Below, in pieces: positions 10,890 through 23,700 of a stretch of DNA of 61,500 bases. A program made the translations under genes and the position numbers. Below the pieces are notes generated by a model. The model worked only from the letters and a program-made list of their open reading frames with translations. It was not told where the DNA came from and ran no database searches. Origin of the DNA: Symbiodinium natans. Taxonomy: Eukaryota; Sar; Dinophyceae; Suessiales; Symbiodiniaceae. The stretch is taken from NCBI GenBank assembly GCA_905221605.1, contig CAJNDS010000224.1, positions 452,585 to 514,084 on the forward strand, given 5' to 3'. Positions within the stretch are counted from its first letter, which is position 1. Each line of letters begins with the position of its first letter.

Positions 10890-12952
10890 AAAGAGAAGCC
10901 CAAGACTTGAGGCCCAGGCGGCAAGGAGGGTCGTGCTTCTTCCTTCGGGCAAAGCAGAGCCAAAGTGTCAAAGTGTCCAAGCAAAACGTTTGAGCATTTT
11001 GAGCACTTGTTTGGTTTTTGGTTGAGGGGCTGGGTTTAGCCAGAGGTTTTCTCATTTGCCGCCAGGGCACAGGTGCTCTGAGCGCAAGCAGTGGACCGGG
11101 TTTGCCGTGAACCAGCTGCAGGGCGTCACCTTCGCCTCAGAGACCAAGACCGGCATCAAGAGGGATCGGAGTAAGGATTGGAAAGCATCTCTTTTTCCAG
11201 TCGTTCTGTGAGTTTGTATGTATGTACTTCTACGCGTAAAGCAAAAGCAGGTTGGGCGGGGACCACATGGGGGAGGCGGAGGCCTCTTCTGAGAAAGAAG
11301 CCTCGAGTCACTCGAGTCCCACGGCGAGTGGCGACTTCTGCGTATGTCGTCTCTTGCTGCATGTGGTCAACGCGGATGTAGGTCAGAAGCAAGTGCCTTG
11401 GCCGAAGGCTCCCGCCAAGTGAGCCCGCCCAGAGGTCTGGGCCCTCCGTTTCAGAGTAGGTTGGGGCGTTTAAAGGGAAGAGTCTTTGAGAGTTCAAAGA
11501 TATTCCGGACCCGTGGGTTGATGCCCAGATGCACGATGGTCATGTGCAGACTGGCGTGGGCCACAAAGACCAGGATCAGCACGCCTAGGGTTGGGAGAGG
11601 GGAGGGTTCGAGGCTGAGGCTTAGGGTTAAGATGCTGTGGGGGGTTGTTAAGGGTTTATGCTGTTGGCCCCAGCCGCTCCAGCCCCACCCACCGACCCCC
11701 AAAGAAACACCAAGCAAAACAAACCCCCCCCCCCCCCGCCCCCCCCGTGCCCTGAATATCCCCGAATGACACACACTCCAACAATGAACCGACACGCATC
11801 CGTCGCTCTTCCCTGAGCAAGAACGTAAAGAGGCGATGGCGGACAATGAGCCGCAGGAGACTCAGACGCAGCTGCTGCCGAGTCTCCCATCAGGTCCATG
11901 CTCACGAAGCAATACTGCTCGAAGGGCATAAGCTTGCCAAGCGGATGCTCTGGCCTCAGTTGTGGGTCTGTCCTCCATCCTAACCTGACCTCCCTCCTAC
12001 CAGTTGCGGTGCCCATTCCTGGGCTTGCAGCTGGGCTACATGTCCTTGCAGTTGGCCTTGAATACGATGCAAACGAGCACGATGCCAGTCGGTATGACCA
12101 TCATCATATGCCTTACAAGTAGCGGGCTTTGGTTTCCACAAACTATCCAAGGGCCCACCTCAGACCCAAAACCCACAAACTCCGCAGCATTCCCGCCCGA
12201 CAACACCTGGAGCGGAGGCCAGGCGGCGCCAGAGCGTCAACTGACATCAAGTTGTACCTTAGCGCTCTCAAGGTTCAACTTCCGGATGACTCTCTGACAC
12301 TAAAAATTACTCCATTCCCTCGGCCTCATGCCAGGCGTCTGGAGCCGACCAGGATCCGCCTTCCAACCCTTTCCACACCACACCACCCACCCCCCCCCCC
12401 TTCTCGCCAGAGCCCATTAGTGCTCTCCGACGCTTGGGAGGACAAAAAGGAAACCACAAATGGGCTTTGAGTGTGGAAGTCTCTGGCAACCCCACCCGCA
12501 AAGACCTCCTATCTTTGAGGGAAACCGCCCAGAGATAGGCAGGGCCATTGCTGGCCGCTGGGCTATCTTGCTGTCTTCTTGCTGCCACCGAGGACTGCCA
12601 ACATGCACGTCCCGGTTCTTGGGCCGGCCCGGCTGCCGATCGCGCGCAAGCGTTGAAGGCGTGTACAAGTTTACAATTGCGCTAATTACACCCAACATCA
12701 ACCGCACGGACCAAAACTGAAAACCTGTCCCAGGGTCTTCACACGAGGCATCGCGCGGAGCAGCATCCAGTGGTCGAAGAAGTAGATGTAGAGGTGGCAT
12801 CCCTGAGCGAAACATGTGGAAATGCGCACGCTGGACCCGTTGTTGGACGCGTTGGACCCTCGTGTGTGTGTGGTCTGTGGGTGTGTGTGGGTGTGTGTGG
12901 ATGTGTGTGTGGGTGTGTGTGGGTGTGTGTGGGTGTGTGTGGGTGTGTGTGG

Positions 12953-12984
<32 letters not shown>

Positions 12985-13049
12985 GCGCGTGTGCGCGTGT
13001 GTGCGTGTGTGCGTGTGTGCGTGTGTGCGTGTGTGCGTGTGTGCGTGTG

Positions 13050-13085
<36 letters not shown>

Positions 13086-14060
13086 TGTGTGGGTGTGTGT
13101 GGGTGTGTGTGTGGGTGTGTGTGGGTGTGTGTGGGTGTGTGTGGGTGTGTGTGGGTGTGTGTGGGTGTGTGTGGGTGTGTGTGTGGGTGTGTGTGTGTGG
13201 GTGTGTGTGTGGGTGTGTGTGGGTGTGTGTGGGTGTGTGTGGGAGTGTGTGGGTGTGTGTGGGTGTGTGTGGGTGTGTGTGGGTGTGTGTGTGTGTGTGT
13301 GTGTGTGTGTTCCATGATTGTCCCTAGCAGGACATACACGAGTAAACCAACAAGCCTGCAATAAAGTAACACGAATGAACGGATTTGAAAGCCAGGCTTG
13401 CTAAGTCTGCGAAGTCTCCAAAAGGTAGCCGAAAGCCCTCGCATTGAAGCCTCCGTGAATTGCCAGGAAGATCACCTCTCTTCAGGTCAGGAATGCAACG
13501 TGCCATGTGCAGCACTGTGGCCGCAGCCTACCATCAGCATGGGGAGATGGGGAGGTATGCGAAATTTGCGAAATCCGAGAGTGCCATCTGTACGCCATGC
13601 ATGCACCCTTTCAGGCTGCGGCCGCGATAGTCAAGTTGAGGATGACATCACCATAGCGGGAAAGGTCGTTGACCCAGAACCAGCTCACTCTCTGCCTGGA
13701 CTGCGGAGGCATATGATGTGCGGGAGAAAAGTGGGAGACAAACGGAGCTCCGCCCCCCCCCCCTACCCGCTGCATGTTTGCACTGCCGGTCACAGCTTGC
13801 ATCCATGAGGCTGCGCATCGTACTTGCTTATCTCCACGTGGGAGCGAACCATCACTTTGCCAATGTGGTAGATGAAGAAGCCTGGACAACACAGCAGTGC
13901 CAAAAAGCCGAACAGCCTTGGCTCCATCGGGCATCTCGGACATGCGTCCAAGCATCCGATCAACGGCTCGAAGAGAAAAGGCGCCAGGAACGTCGAGGGC
14001 AAGGCGTAACTCAGCACTCGGAGCTCAGGAGATCCCAGAAAACTGTGAGCCCCCAGCACG
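10890..14060 (-). CDS. Unidentified multi-pass membrane protein, exons of the C-terminal part
   Basis: Minus-strand exon candidates, in transcription order: about 14060-13800 (LSYALPSTFLAPFLFEPLIG and FGFLALLCCPGFFIYHIGKV), 13712-13622 (SWFWVNDLSRYGDVILNLTI), 13356-13316 (LVGLLVYVLLGTIMEH, after an AG|G acceptor), 12808-12740 (GCHLYIYFFDHWMLLRAMPR), 12110-12050 (MVIPTGIVLVCIVFKANCKD) and 11600-11465 (TLGVLILVFVAHASLHMTIV). The last two are 11155-11070 (TPCSWFTANPVHCLRS) and about 10960-10890 (KHDPPCRLG). Most hold a hydrophobic helix, so the product is polytopic. It may be one gene with the 17-19 kb exons; the 3-kb gap leaves that open. Family unknown. Confidence 0.55.
11584..11640. repeat. 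Short degenerate TTTAGGG-like stretch
   Basis: Contains GGGTTGGGAG, GGGTTCGAGG and GGCTTAGGGTTAAG in a row. It resembles the telomere-like arrays at 36.6, 41.3-41.6 and 56.7 kb but is shorter and overlaps the edge of a candidate exon. Confidence 0.4.
12860..13312. repeat. (GTGTGTGTGG)n minisatellite with GTGTGC and GTGC blocks
   Basis: About 450 bases. Two blocks of the 10-nt unit GTGTGTGTGG flank a central block of GTGTGTGC and GTGC units (about 12977-13085). It lies between two candidate exons of the membrane protein gene. Long Cys/Val/Trp- or His/Thr/Pro-rich frames across it are repeat translations. Confidence 0.95.
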
Positions 14061-14919
14061 GTCTCAAACTGCCTCACATGACGCCTCGCTGCCCCACACA
14101 CACGAGTGCCTAGCAGCAGTCTAGGAGGTATAGCACAATTCTTGCACGTCCAAGGTGCTCCAGAAGCTGGTTGCCGAGCGCATTCTGCATCACGTAGGTC
14201 TGGACCAACTCATGCCTTGAGATGAAAACTAAAAACTTCTCAACAGGGTGAAAACGCAGAGAGGGACCGGGATAACGCCCCCTTCTTTTCCAAAGGGAGC
14301 AAGCAAAATCAGAGAGGGGCCCACTTCAACAAATGGAGACTCTGCAAACAAAACGCCTCAAACAAAGCCTGCCACTCCCCGGAAGCGATAAGCCATGCAA
14401 GCCACTCAGCCCAGGCAAGGGTATCCCATACTCGCTGCTTCTCACGCTCTCCCCATCTTGAAAGTCCAAGACAAAGCGAATCTTCTGACGCGAGCCTTTG
14501 TCAACCCCTGGTTCCTGACCTTTACCCCTGATGTATCATCTCGTAAGAACTTGCAGGCTATCCCGAGGAACACATCCTCACCGTGGGCCCAGAGAATTCT
14601 CACACCCTTCTAAAGGAGCCGAGGTGACCAGCTGGCCAGGTCCGACAGCTTCTCCCCGCCGTAGGTCCGGCGACCGGCCTGGGGGTGATATGACGGTGAT
14701 GTGCGATGCGACCATATGCGACCCTAGCTCACATCTCTCTCACATTTGAAGCCCCGAAAAAAGAAGCCCCCTGAACCCCCGGCGCAAAGTGTTTGGAAAA
14801 GAACGTCTAGGCTTTGCGCGCTCTCTCTTTTGCTGGTTCCCATGCTCTTGCTCATTCGGCCGGCGGTAGCTATCGGGTGAAGGCGGGTGCCACGGGATGG
14901 TATCGGTGGTTGTTTTTGC

Positions 14920-14980
14920 TCGTTCTGCTTCTTCTTCTTCTTCTTCTTCTTCTGCTTCTTCTTCTTCTACTACAGGGTTT
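14920..14980. repeat. (TTC)n microsatellite
   Basis: Interrupted run of CTT/TTC triplets (CTTCTTCTTCTTCTTCTTCT), read on the plus strand as poly-leucine. Part of a CT-rich stretch with no other signal. Confidence 0.85.
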
Positions 14981-15431
14981 GAGGAGTAGGGAAGTTACCC
15001 GACACCCCGCGCACCGGGCTCGCCCAGACATGCGGATCTTCTTCTTCTGCTGGGCTTAAGGGCCCAAGGGCCCTCGCGCGCGGGCGCGCCCGAATCCGGT
15101 CGGGAAGGTTTCCCCTCCACCCAAGTGAACCTTAGTGTGGCTTAGTAACTAAATTCCCCACACAGGTTTCCCCGTGCGTCTCTTGGTTGCTTTGTCATTG
15201 CTCGGGGTGTTCCCTGCAATGCCATCATTTCCGGGTCCGTTCCTTCACACCCACAAATCCTATACACAACAACAAAACAACACCTTCACTATAAAGGACA
15301 TTACACCGCTTAACAGTCCCCCACAACCACGGAACACTCTGTAGGCCCCCTGCATCTGTACATAGATCTCCAGTTGACTTTCCCTATTCTATGGCCCCGT
15401 CTCAGTTGATCTCGTCGTGCCACTCAGTTCT

Positions 15432-15695
15432 TCACTGTTCTGGTCCCCGACGACTGCTTCCCTCTGCTTCGCCTCGTTGTTCTTCTTCCGACTCCCCACC
15501 CATGTGGATCTTGTCCCCATCGCTCTCCTCGTTGTCTTGCTCGTCTTTGTCCTTCAGGTTCTCCTCTCCAGATGTTTCTTCATCTTTGTCCTTTTTTTCC
15601 GATCTTTCGCTGGTCTTTTCCCCCGCTGTCAGCTTCTTCTCCACATCCTCCATGTTCTTGGCCTTCTCGCTGTCCTTGCGCTTCTTGACTGTCTT
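15432..15695 (-). CDS. Candidate Lys/Glu-rich exon, unidentified
   Basis: A minus-strand frame beginning after an AG near 15695 reads a highly charged segment (DSEKAKNMEDVEKKL, then SERSEKKDKDEETSGEENLK) for about 85 residues to a stop at 15432. The composition suggests a disordered acidic/basic tail. An adjacent frame (15846-15650) containing EIREAVRAIDRWLSTWWGQD is also protein-like and could be the preceding exon. No domain seen. The charge bias may instead reflect CT-rich DNA. Confidence 0.35.
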   Translation of the reverse strand, partial: KTVKKRKDSEKAKNMEDVEKKLTAGEKTSERSEKKDKDEETSGEENLKDKDEQDNEESDGDKIHMGGESEEEQRGEAEGSSRRGPEQ

Positions 15696-15858
15696 CTATC
15701 ACTTGTGCTTCTTGGTCTTGTCCCCACCATGTCGACAACCATCGATCGATTGCCCGAACGGCTTCACGTATTTCAGTGGCAAGGGGCGGATCTCTCTCTC
15801 TCTGTCTCCCTCCCCGCCTTCTGGTTCTTCTTCTGCTGCTGGGCATAAGGAGGTTTGT

Positions 15859-16251
15859 TTAGCTTCCCGTGTTCAGTCTTGGCAGGTGCGAGATGAAGAT
15901 GTTCCCGGGGGAGCTTGCGCGGTGCCCCCTGTGCTGCCTGGTGTGCTGTCTCCCGCGCACCAGCGGGCATTGGTTCGGTGGTGATGACTTGTACTCGGCT
16001 ATTCTTCTGGCGGCCCTCACTTCTTGGAGTGTTTTCTGCCCATTTTCCCTGACGGTGGCTTGACTTGCTCCGTGCTCGTGTCTTGACTCCTGGGCTGGGG
16101 GCATGGTTGGCATGCTGGGTCCCGCTGTGCCGTCGAAGGCATGGTACGGCATGGTGCTGGCCCACGCGGCCGTGGTCCGTTCTTCCCGGTCTCCATCTCC
16201 ACCATGTATGAGCTTCACCAAAGTGCGCTCAGTCACAAGTCTGCGTGTCAT
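15859..16251 (-). other. Overlapping open frames, unassigned
   Basis: Two or three minus-strand frames are open across this GC-rich stretch. One has natural composition (RLVTERTLVKLIHGGDGDRE near its start). Another ends in SGKMGRKHSKK before a stop at about 16017. Neither shows a family signature, so I do not choose between them. Confidence 0.25.
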
Positions 16252-16998
16252 GCCGATCGCGTGCTTTCCACTAAGAGGGAAGTGATTACGCCCAAGGCTT
16301 CAAGGAAAGTTCTCACGTAAAGCACCGCTTGACAAACAGCAGTGCTGGACAAGCAAAGAAGAGTTGCAAGAATACTTACCGGTTGCCTCGGCTAAGAGAG
16401 GGCGAAGCCTGCCCGACTCGTGTGGTCCTCCACCTTCTCTGCCACAACCTCCCCTACAAGAGCTCCCTGCTTTCAAGTTGTTGGACTCTATAGGCATCAC
16501 ACATGGACAGAAGAAGGCTCAAGAGATGTTTGGTGACACAGGTGTGTCGGTTTGTTTGTTGTCTCTCTTCCTTCCTTCCTGTGCACATAACCCCGGGGAA
16601 GGCCGTAACGAAGGGCGTGCTCAACTTGGTTTGTCCGTGTGTGAAACTGTCCGCATTGCCGAGTGGAGCTTAGCAGCAACATCAGAAACTTAGAACATCA
16701 CGCCACGGCTCCCTGTGCTCGGGACGTTAGGGGCATTGCCCTACTCTCTTTCTTTTCTTTCTTTGGGGCATGGGGCGAGCCCCGCGCTACTGCGCTGCCC
16801 CGCTCCCGCATCTAGCGACTGGAACTCACCTGCTTTGGTCACATTGGACCTCCCCCCGTTTGTCCCCCTCTGGGAAACTCTCTCTCGCTCTCTCTCTCTC
16901 ATCCGTGGGTCGTGTTCCGTGAACTCAAGTGAACAAAGCAAAATACACACTTTCAGCAAATTATGCCCAAGAATGTGTTATGGCCCAGCGGCTGCCAC

Positions 16999-18977
16999 AA
17001 GCTGATTGAAAGTCGTCCGTGCAGTGAAGAACAGATCCATCATCCTGAGGACAATGCTAAGTCGCTGGGTAGCCTGGAAGTAGGGTGGGTGCGGAAGGGC
17101 CCCATGACCACTAGGCTGAAGCTGAAGCACTGCTTTGGAGGTTGAGGCTACTGCGGCTGCTGTCTCTAAGGCTGAGCTAGGCACAGCTCTAGAACCATCG
17201 CCACAAGGTAGAAGAGCAAATACGCCTTTTGCTTGTGCTCAGTGTACCTGCACCGTCAAGGGGAGCCGAGGCTTTTCTGCACGTTCGGGCGTTGCAATCA
17301 CAGGGTCGATGCCGGCGTGCGAAGAGTGCACTGGAGTAGAAATGGCCCAAACTCTTAGGCCCTCAACACCCCAAACCTCAAGTCCTGCGGAGGTTTCTGG
17401 GCCCAGGGACCACAAATTGAGGTCCTCGGCCACCTTGTCACTGAAGAAGTAGATGATCTGGTTGGCCTGGGCCGAGCCCGGCCGGACATGGCCCAGCTAC
17501 ACCAGAGCACAACAGCACACTTGGTCTGTCCCTTCGAACATCTCATTCCTTTTTTGAAGAGGCAAGAACTTGGCAAAGCTATGTGGGGCAACACAAGGAA
17601 GAGAGAAAGGCTCCCGAGCCAAAAAAAGCTTCGCACTTGCAGCCCCGTCCCCCTCCGCAAGGCTTCTGAAGCGAACGCCCCGACGAGCGGACAAAAAACA
17701 ACGCAGCTTTGCGAGGCAGGTTTTTGCATCTACAGACCGTGTATCTCATTGCAACTCCCCAATGGGGTGTGTGTGTGTGTGTGTACGCCTTTTTCGAGTA
17801 GTCCCAAGACTTCCCAAGTCTGTGAAAGGCAGGAAAAGCTCCAGAATTTCTTTTATGGGGTTGCATACAATATCGATACGTTTCAGGGATACGAGTGTAG
17901 ATACGCATACATTTCCAGCACATGATGGATACGAACTGGATACCATCTAGAATACAAGGGGCGATACGCAGGTGATTGCATCGAGGAAACTCGCCAATTG
18001 TCCAAGCATACACTTCAAATACGATTTGAATACGATTTGGATACGATTTGAATACGATTTGAATACGATTTGAATACGACTCCAATATGATTCCAATACA
18101 GAGGTGCCTAGTGGAGCATTCTTGCACAGCTTCTGCTGCCACATGAATCATGCAGCATGAATGGCTTGCCTCATGGAAAAAATCGTATTCAACCCTGTAT
18201 TCGGGCCCGTATTGGGCATTGTACAAAAACTTGTATTGGGGACCATATCTAAACCATATCCACAGTGCATTCCCAAACGCAAGCTTGCCTCAGGAAGCGT
18301 ATTTAGCTTGTGAGACGGAAATGTATCCGAACCATAACAAGAAAATAATGGCCTGAGATGCTTCCCATACTACTTGGGAAGTCTTGGGAGTAGTCTTAAA
18401 GGAGTGCGTGTCATAAGAACGCAAAAACAGGAAACAGACGATGATGGAAATGAAACGGAAATAAGGTGCCATGTGAAACAACCCGCGAAAGGTAACAACC
18501 TGATTTTTCGCGTCGGCCTCGGCAGTGTGACGCATCAGAGGAACCTATAAACCCCTGATTCCCCTGCTCTCTCTGAACTGCCTGGCCCATGCCCCTTGTT
18601 GCAAACTTTTCGGGTTTTTCTATGAGCTGAATTGACTTCCTCGCGAAAGCTCGAACCCTGACCAAAGCAGAGGCTGCGGCTATGATGGAGATGAGCATGA
18701 GAAAGTTTCCTGCACGGCGCTTCACACCTCTCGTTTCTCCTTACCATGCCTCCCGCTACATAGTTCGAAGCCTCATTGCTCCCAGAACCCATGTCAGAAC
18801 CCACTCGTGTCCGTTCAAATTGTTGGGCTTGCCCTTCTCGGCGTACGAAAAGGACATGACCTCAAGCAACCGACGAAAAGGCCGCACAGATCTGCGCCCT
18901 GCGCTCTGGAACCCTAAGGGCAGCACGTAGCGCGCGTAGGGATACTTCAGAAGGTACATGAGTAGGATGATGACGGC
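16999..18977 (-). CDS. Unidentified multi-pass membrane protein, upstream exons
   Basis: Short exons with good splice borders. 18977-18927: 17 codons, AVIILLMYLLKYPYARY, AG|G acceptor and GT donor. 18860-about 18829: VMSFSYAEKGKP. 18709-18663: a hydrophobic helix containing NFLMLISIIAAASAL, GT donor. About 18505-18410: GLFHMAPYFRFISIIVCFLF. 17466-17434: exactly 11 codons, ANQIIYFFSDK, AG|G and GT. 17073-16999: exactly 25 codons, ATQRLSIVLRMMDLFFTART, AG|G and GT. All are hydrophobic or flank helices. The family is unknown. It probably continues into the 10.9-14.1 kb exons, which share strand and character, but a separate gene is possible. Confidence 0.5.
17855..18090. repeat. Degenerate repeat of GATACG / GAATACGATTT units
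   Basis: From 18003 to 18078 an 11-nt unit (GAATACGATTT) recurs about six times. Weaker GATACG and GAATACA units spread to 17855 and on the other side to 18260. It lies in an intron of the membrane protein gene. Confidence 0.8.
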
Positions 18978-18979
18978 CT

Positions 18980-20758
18980 GGGCAGAAAAGGCAGCGCTGT
19001 TGCTGCCTTAAAGGTCCCCACAAACATTTGAAAAAAAAACATAGCCCAGCTGAGCGCAGCTGAGAGCGGAACCGTCAACTCCAGGACCGCCCGCAAACAC
19101 CTCCAGGCGAAGTCACGGCTTCCGCCTGGCGGCGTCCGCCGACGAAGTTAAACTCTATGGCTCCCTCCTCTCTGAGAAGATGTTCCCTTGTTCTTAGAGG
19201 CTAGTTCGAGAGGCCAGCAAGTGACCAACGACTTCCATTCTTTGTTCCGTCCTTTACTCTCTTCCATCCCTTTCCATGTCTCAGCGCCTCCAAACGAGGC
19301 CCAGCGCACGGAGTCTGGCTCTGCTTCCGAGGGCCTCACAACCCACGACTTGCTCACAGAAGCTCGAAGAAAATCCGAGGGGGTTGTTGGAAGACACCAC
19401 ATCTAGCTTTACAAAAAAAACCGAACAAGTCATATGTATATATGATTATATATGCACGTATGGGAAAAAAGACACAAGCAGAAGAGCGCTCGGCAGACAA
19501 GAAGAGGCCATGCCTGAGGCTGAGCTTGAGCTTCCCAAGGGGAATGCCACCTCGGACCGCATTCTACAGCATTCTGCAGAAACAAGAGAGAGGATGCGTG
19601 AGGGCTTGCAGCGGCTTGCAGAGCCGGTCCCTTGCAGAGCACCCTCCACTTTTTCCGCTTCCCGGTGCTCAATGGTGCTCAAGCACTTCGGCTGTTGCAA
19701 CACTCCGCAGTGAGCCAAAATGGCCTGGGGGGCTTGGCGCATCGGCTGGAAACAAAAAAAACACCACTCTCTCCCAACATCTCCCAACACTTGGTAGACA
19801 CGAGGTGGGCTGCCGACGGCCCCCCATGCCTCGCAGGGTTTAACCTTCGGCTGAGCTGGATTCTCCAGCACCTTCTCTGCGAAATCCCAGGATTCCACAC
19901 CCACAAAAAATTTTGCATGCCATCAGCACTGCTCATAAGTGTGTCATAGCATGTCCCAGTTCCTCCAGGGTAGAGGTAGTTTCGGAGTGTTTGGGTGCCT
20001 TTCGGAAGCCTGGGCTTGAGAACAATTCAGGGTGAGACCTATCTGACCTATCTCCCGAATCCACGCTCCAGGAAGTCGAGGAAGTCGGGGGCAACAGAAA
20101 TCAGAAAACAAAACTAGATGCAACTAGCTGCTGCCGCGCGCGGCTAAAAAGACTTGGGCTTCTACATTGGAAGCCTTGATGCTGGCCAAGATCGTTCACC
20201 CGGTAAGCTGTGTAATTGTGACACAGGAACAGGACTCTGAGCTGATGCACCTAGGATGCTGCAGGCTGCATCATTCAATGGTCAACATCTTGGCACGATT
20301 TGCTTGAAAACATCCCTCTCCTGTAGACTGCATTTCCTGCATTTCTTCTGCTTCCTGCTCTCAAATATTCGACGTGTGAGCATATGCTACGCAGAGAAGC
20401 GATCAGGGTCGCGTGACAGAGCTGCGATCCTCGGCCCCGCGCACAAGCTTAAGAGGGAAGGAGGCCGGGGGGGGGGGGGGGGGAGGCTCCACTGAAGTAC
20501 TGTCACGCCAGGTCTGACCAAACCAAGCTACGAAAAGCTGGCGCTGTCCTCCACAGCCTCAGCCGAGCACCACCGCTGCACCAGTGCTGCACACATCTGG
20601 GAGAACAGATGGCCCCGACTCATGTCCCCTGATCATGATCCAAGCGGCATGGGGTTTGTCGATGAGAGCAGCCAGACAATCGCTCCTTGAACGCTCGGAA
20701 ACATGCTAAAACTGCTGAAGGATAATGCTGTAGGATCATGCTGAGGGCAGTCCCGGGC
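18980..20758. other. No gene recognised
   Basis: Nearly 1.8 kb between the membrane protein exons and the end of channel A. Frames near 19446-19904 are open on both strands without a domain. A run of 18 G follows 20466. The promoter of the gene to the left and the 3' flank of channel A should be here, but no motif identifies either. Confidence 0.5.
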
Positions 20759-23700
20759 TCATGCTGAGCTCATTTCTTGGGTACCCGCGGCTAGCCACTT
20801 GGAAAGGTCAACTCCCCAACTCCCATGAAGGACAAGCGTCATGTGCTGTTGCTGCTCTTCCAGGGCGTTGATGTGCTTGATCAGCGCGTACCTGGCTAGG
20901 CAAGGCCGATTTCCTGGTCACTCTGAACGCAAAGCTTCTTGAGCCTGCGCAAAGCTTCTGAACCTGCAGAAGAACCGAATTCTTCTTATTGCATCCATGG
21001 TGCAAGTCCACAGATCTGGCTGGGCCGTGCAGTTGCATGCACCTCCTGAGGTGGAAACCCCGCAAGTCGAGAAAGCAGCACTTACCAAGGACTTCTGCCA
21101 TGCGGCTCGGAGAACTCGTCCAGGCTCACCGTGTGATCTCCGTCCACGTCCAGGCTATCGAAGAGGGTCCAAGCCTATGCTCGAGCACTCTGGCACTGAG
21201 CGCCGCCCTCAATTTCGAGATCAAAAAACTCTCCAAAATCGAACCTTGAGGGCATGGGCCACAAAAATAACCAAGGTTGCACGGGCTGGGAGGAACACTG
21301 CGAGCTACTGTACATGTGGAGGTACCGCGCATTGGTCCTAACCGCCTACACAGCATCCCGACATGCTTGGAGTGTCACCTCGCGGCCGTCCTCCACAACT
21401 CTAGCGCGCGCTCCTCGCTTAATCCTATTGTGGAGTTTTTGAGAGGCAAAAAAACAGGGAAGCGAGGTCAAGCGCAGGCTCCGTGCGGACGTCCTTGGCC
21501 TGTCTCCTTCTGCGAACAGAACCGGCGAGACTATCCGCCCGTGTGAACTCAAAGGGGGCAACCGCACCAGAACATCAAGAAAAGTCTTTCCCATGTCTCG
21601 GGTGGGAACGGGGGGGGAAAGCGCAAGAGCGAAGGCAAGCTTCCAAACAGCTTCCGTGACTTCCAGAGGGTCTCTCAAACAAAAGGCCACTGCAGAGAGA
21701 CCAAAGTGATACCAAGTAGTGCACATCAGGCAGCATCTACTGCGTTGATCTCGATGGTCTGAAAAAATGCTTTCATCTCTTCATCCTCAAACATCTTCTC
21801 GAACTCTATGATTGTAATCTGGCCCTGTCCTGAGGAATCCATTCTGGACCAGATCTTTGACACCAGCTCCTTGAAGCGCTGCTTGTTCTGAAGCAAGGTC
21901 TCGTGATCGCGCTCGCGGGTCTTGATCGCACTGTTGACCTCAGCGTGGAGAGGAGCAAAGTCTGGGACGATTCGTCAGTCTGGGAGGAAGTGACGAAGTG
22001 TTCCAACAGAGAAAAACAAAAAAAAATATTAGAGAGCAGACAGCACTGGACGAAGCCGAGACTCGAAGACTCCAGTCATCACGTTTAGTACCGCGAACCC
22101 ACAGAAAGCGATGTACGTGTGAAAGAGCTGAACCCAGAACCAGCCGATTGGAATCAAGGAGTCGGAGGCGACTTCCCAATCGAGACCACCCAGAATTGCT
22201 CGGAAGAGCGTCTGGCATGACAGGTACACTCCTCCAAAGTATTTCATCAAGGTATTGTCGTCGCCAAGGTTATTCCGCAGCCCGTAATCCACGGCAGCAT
22301 CTGCGAAGAGAATTCCGAAGCTGTAGATGACCAGTCCAAGCAAGAGCAGGGCCCACGCAAGCTGCCGGGTGGTGTCCACGACGGACATGACCTGGAGAAT
22401 TGATCGGCATCAATAGGAAGCACTCTGCAACACGTTTAGAGCAACTTGGCGTGAGATGCCATTCGCTTGGATTCGTCTCTGGCACCTGTTTGCCTTTTGT
22501 TAGAACTTACAAGTGAACTTGCAACACAACTGATTGACGAAAATTAGGCTGCAAACTGTGTTGACTCTGGACGGCGACGTAAATCGACTTAAGGCTGTCA
22601 GTGGCCGCGGAGAGTCACAGAAGACTCACAGAAAATCCCCGCACAGAGCTCCTATGTGTTCATCTCCCAAGCGGCAAGCGCGCGCAAGGCACCGAGGAAC
22701 TTGATCAGGCGGACGGAGCGCACCACCTCGCCCAGCGTCCCTACTCTTCCCGTCACACCAAAAGGGAGCCCTATAACCAACTTAACTATAAGGGAGGGTG
22801 AGGGGTTTGCAAGGAAGGAGAAGGGGCGAGCATACACGAGACCACACGAGGTGATGAGGGAACTTCATCAGACCAACAGCATCTCTGACCCAAAGCAGCC
22901 ACGTGCCAAAAGGTGACAGCACGTCACAGTGGACACAAAACAAAGGTAAAACCAGCTGCAAGGAAACATCTCGTGAGCTCGCTTGGGTCCAGGAATGAAC
23001 GGGAGGGGACCGGCGCGCCACCTGCCGGGCTCTCCTGTCTTGTGCCACAGATCTCTGAAAAGTGGGAAACGGGCTGAGACCGCCATCCTTCCCTCCAAAG
23101 CTGGAGGAGCGACCAAGAAAGCCAGTGCTTCCCAAAAGCCTCAATGCCGAGAGAAGCTGAAGAGCCTCAAACTGGATATCAGGATCCCTCACCCTTGAAC
23201 GATGCCCCTGTACCGTGTACCCTGTGCCTTCCGTAAGCACGCTCCTGTTGCCGGAGGTGCCCACTGACTGCAAGGTTGCGGACAAAAGCGGCCGAAACTC
23301 GTCCCGGTCGTTGCGGGCCCCTGTCTGCCCGCATCTTGATCCCGTCAGGGGCCGTCGTGGCCCACGCAGGGCAGAGGAGCAAAGCCTTTTGAACAAAGCT
23401 TCAGGATCCCCTGCCTTGGAAGATCTTAGCCGGATTTCCAGAAAAGGCTTGTGTGTTCCCTCGCAGTCTCGCTTGCCTGGCCCAAAAGGCCACACTGCAA
23501 CATCAGATGCTACCCAGAACTTCTCTCCAGTCAAACAGTCCAAGGAGAAGATCGGCCTGACGCTCATGTCCTCTGCTCTGCCGTAGCACCTCTCCAGTAC
23601 TCCGAGGAGGTGCTGCTGGGGGAAAATCCCCCGCGAAAAATTCGTTCTGGGCAATCGCCAGCATGAAGGCTCCGCCGTGGACTGCAGGGCAATGGCATCG

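Noticed and set aside
12417-13444. His/Thr/Pro-rich frames of up to 314 residues
   Set aside because: Repeat translations of the GTGTGTGTGG minisatellite. Only the short non-repeat ends (12.74-12.81 and 13.32-13.36 kb) look like exons.
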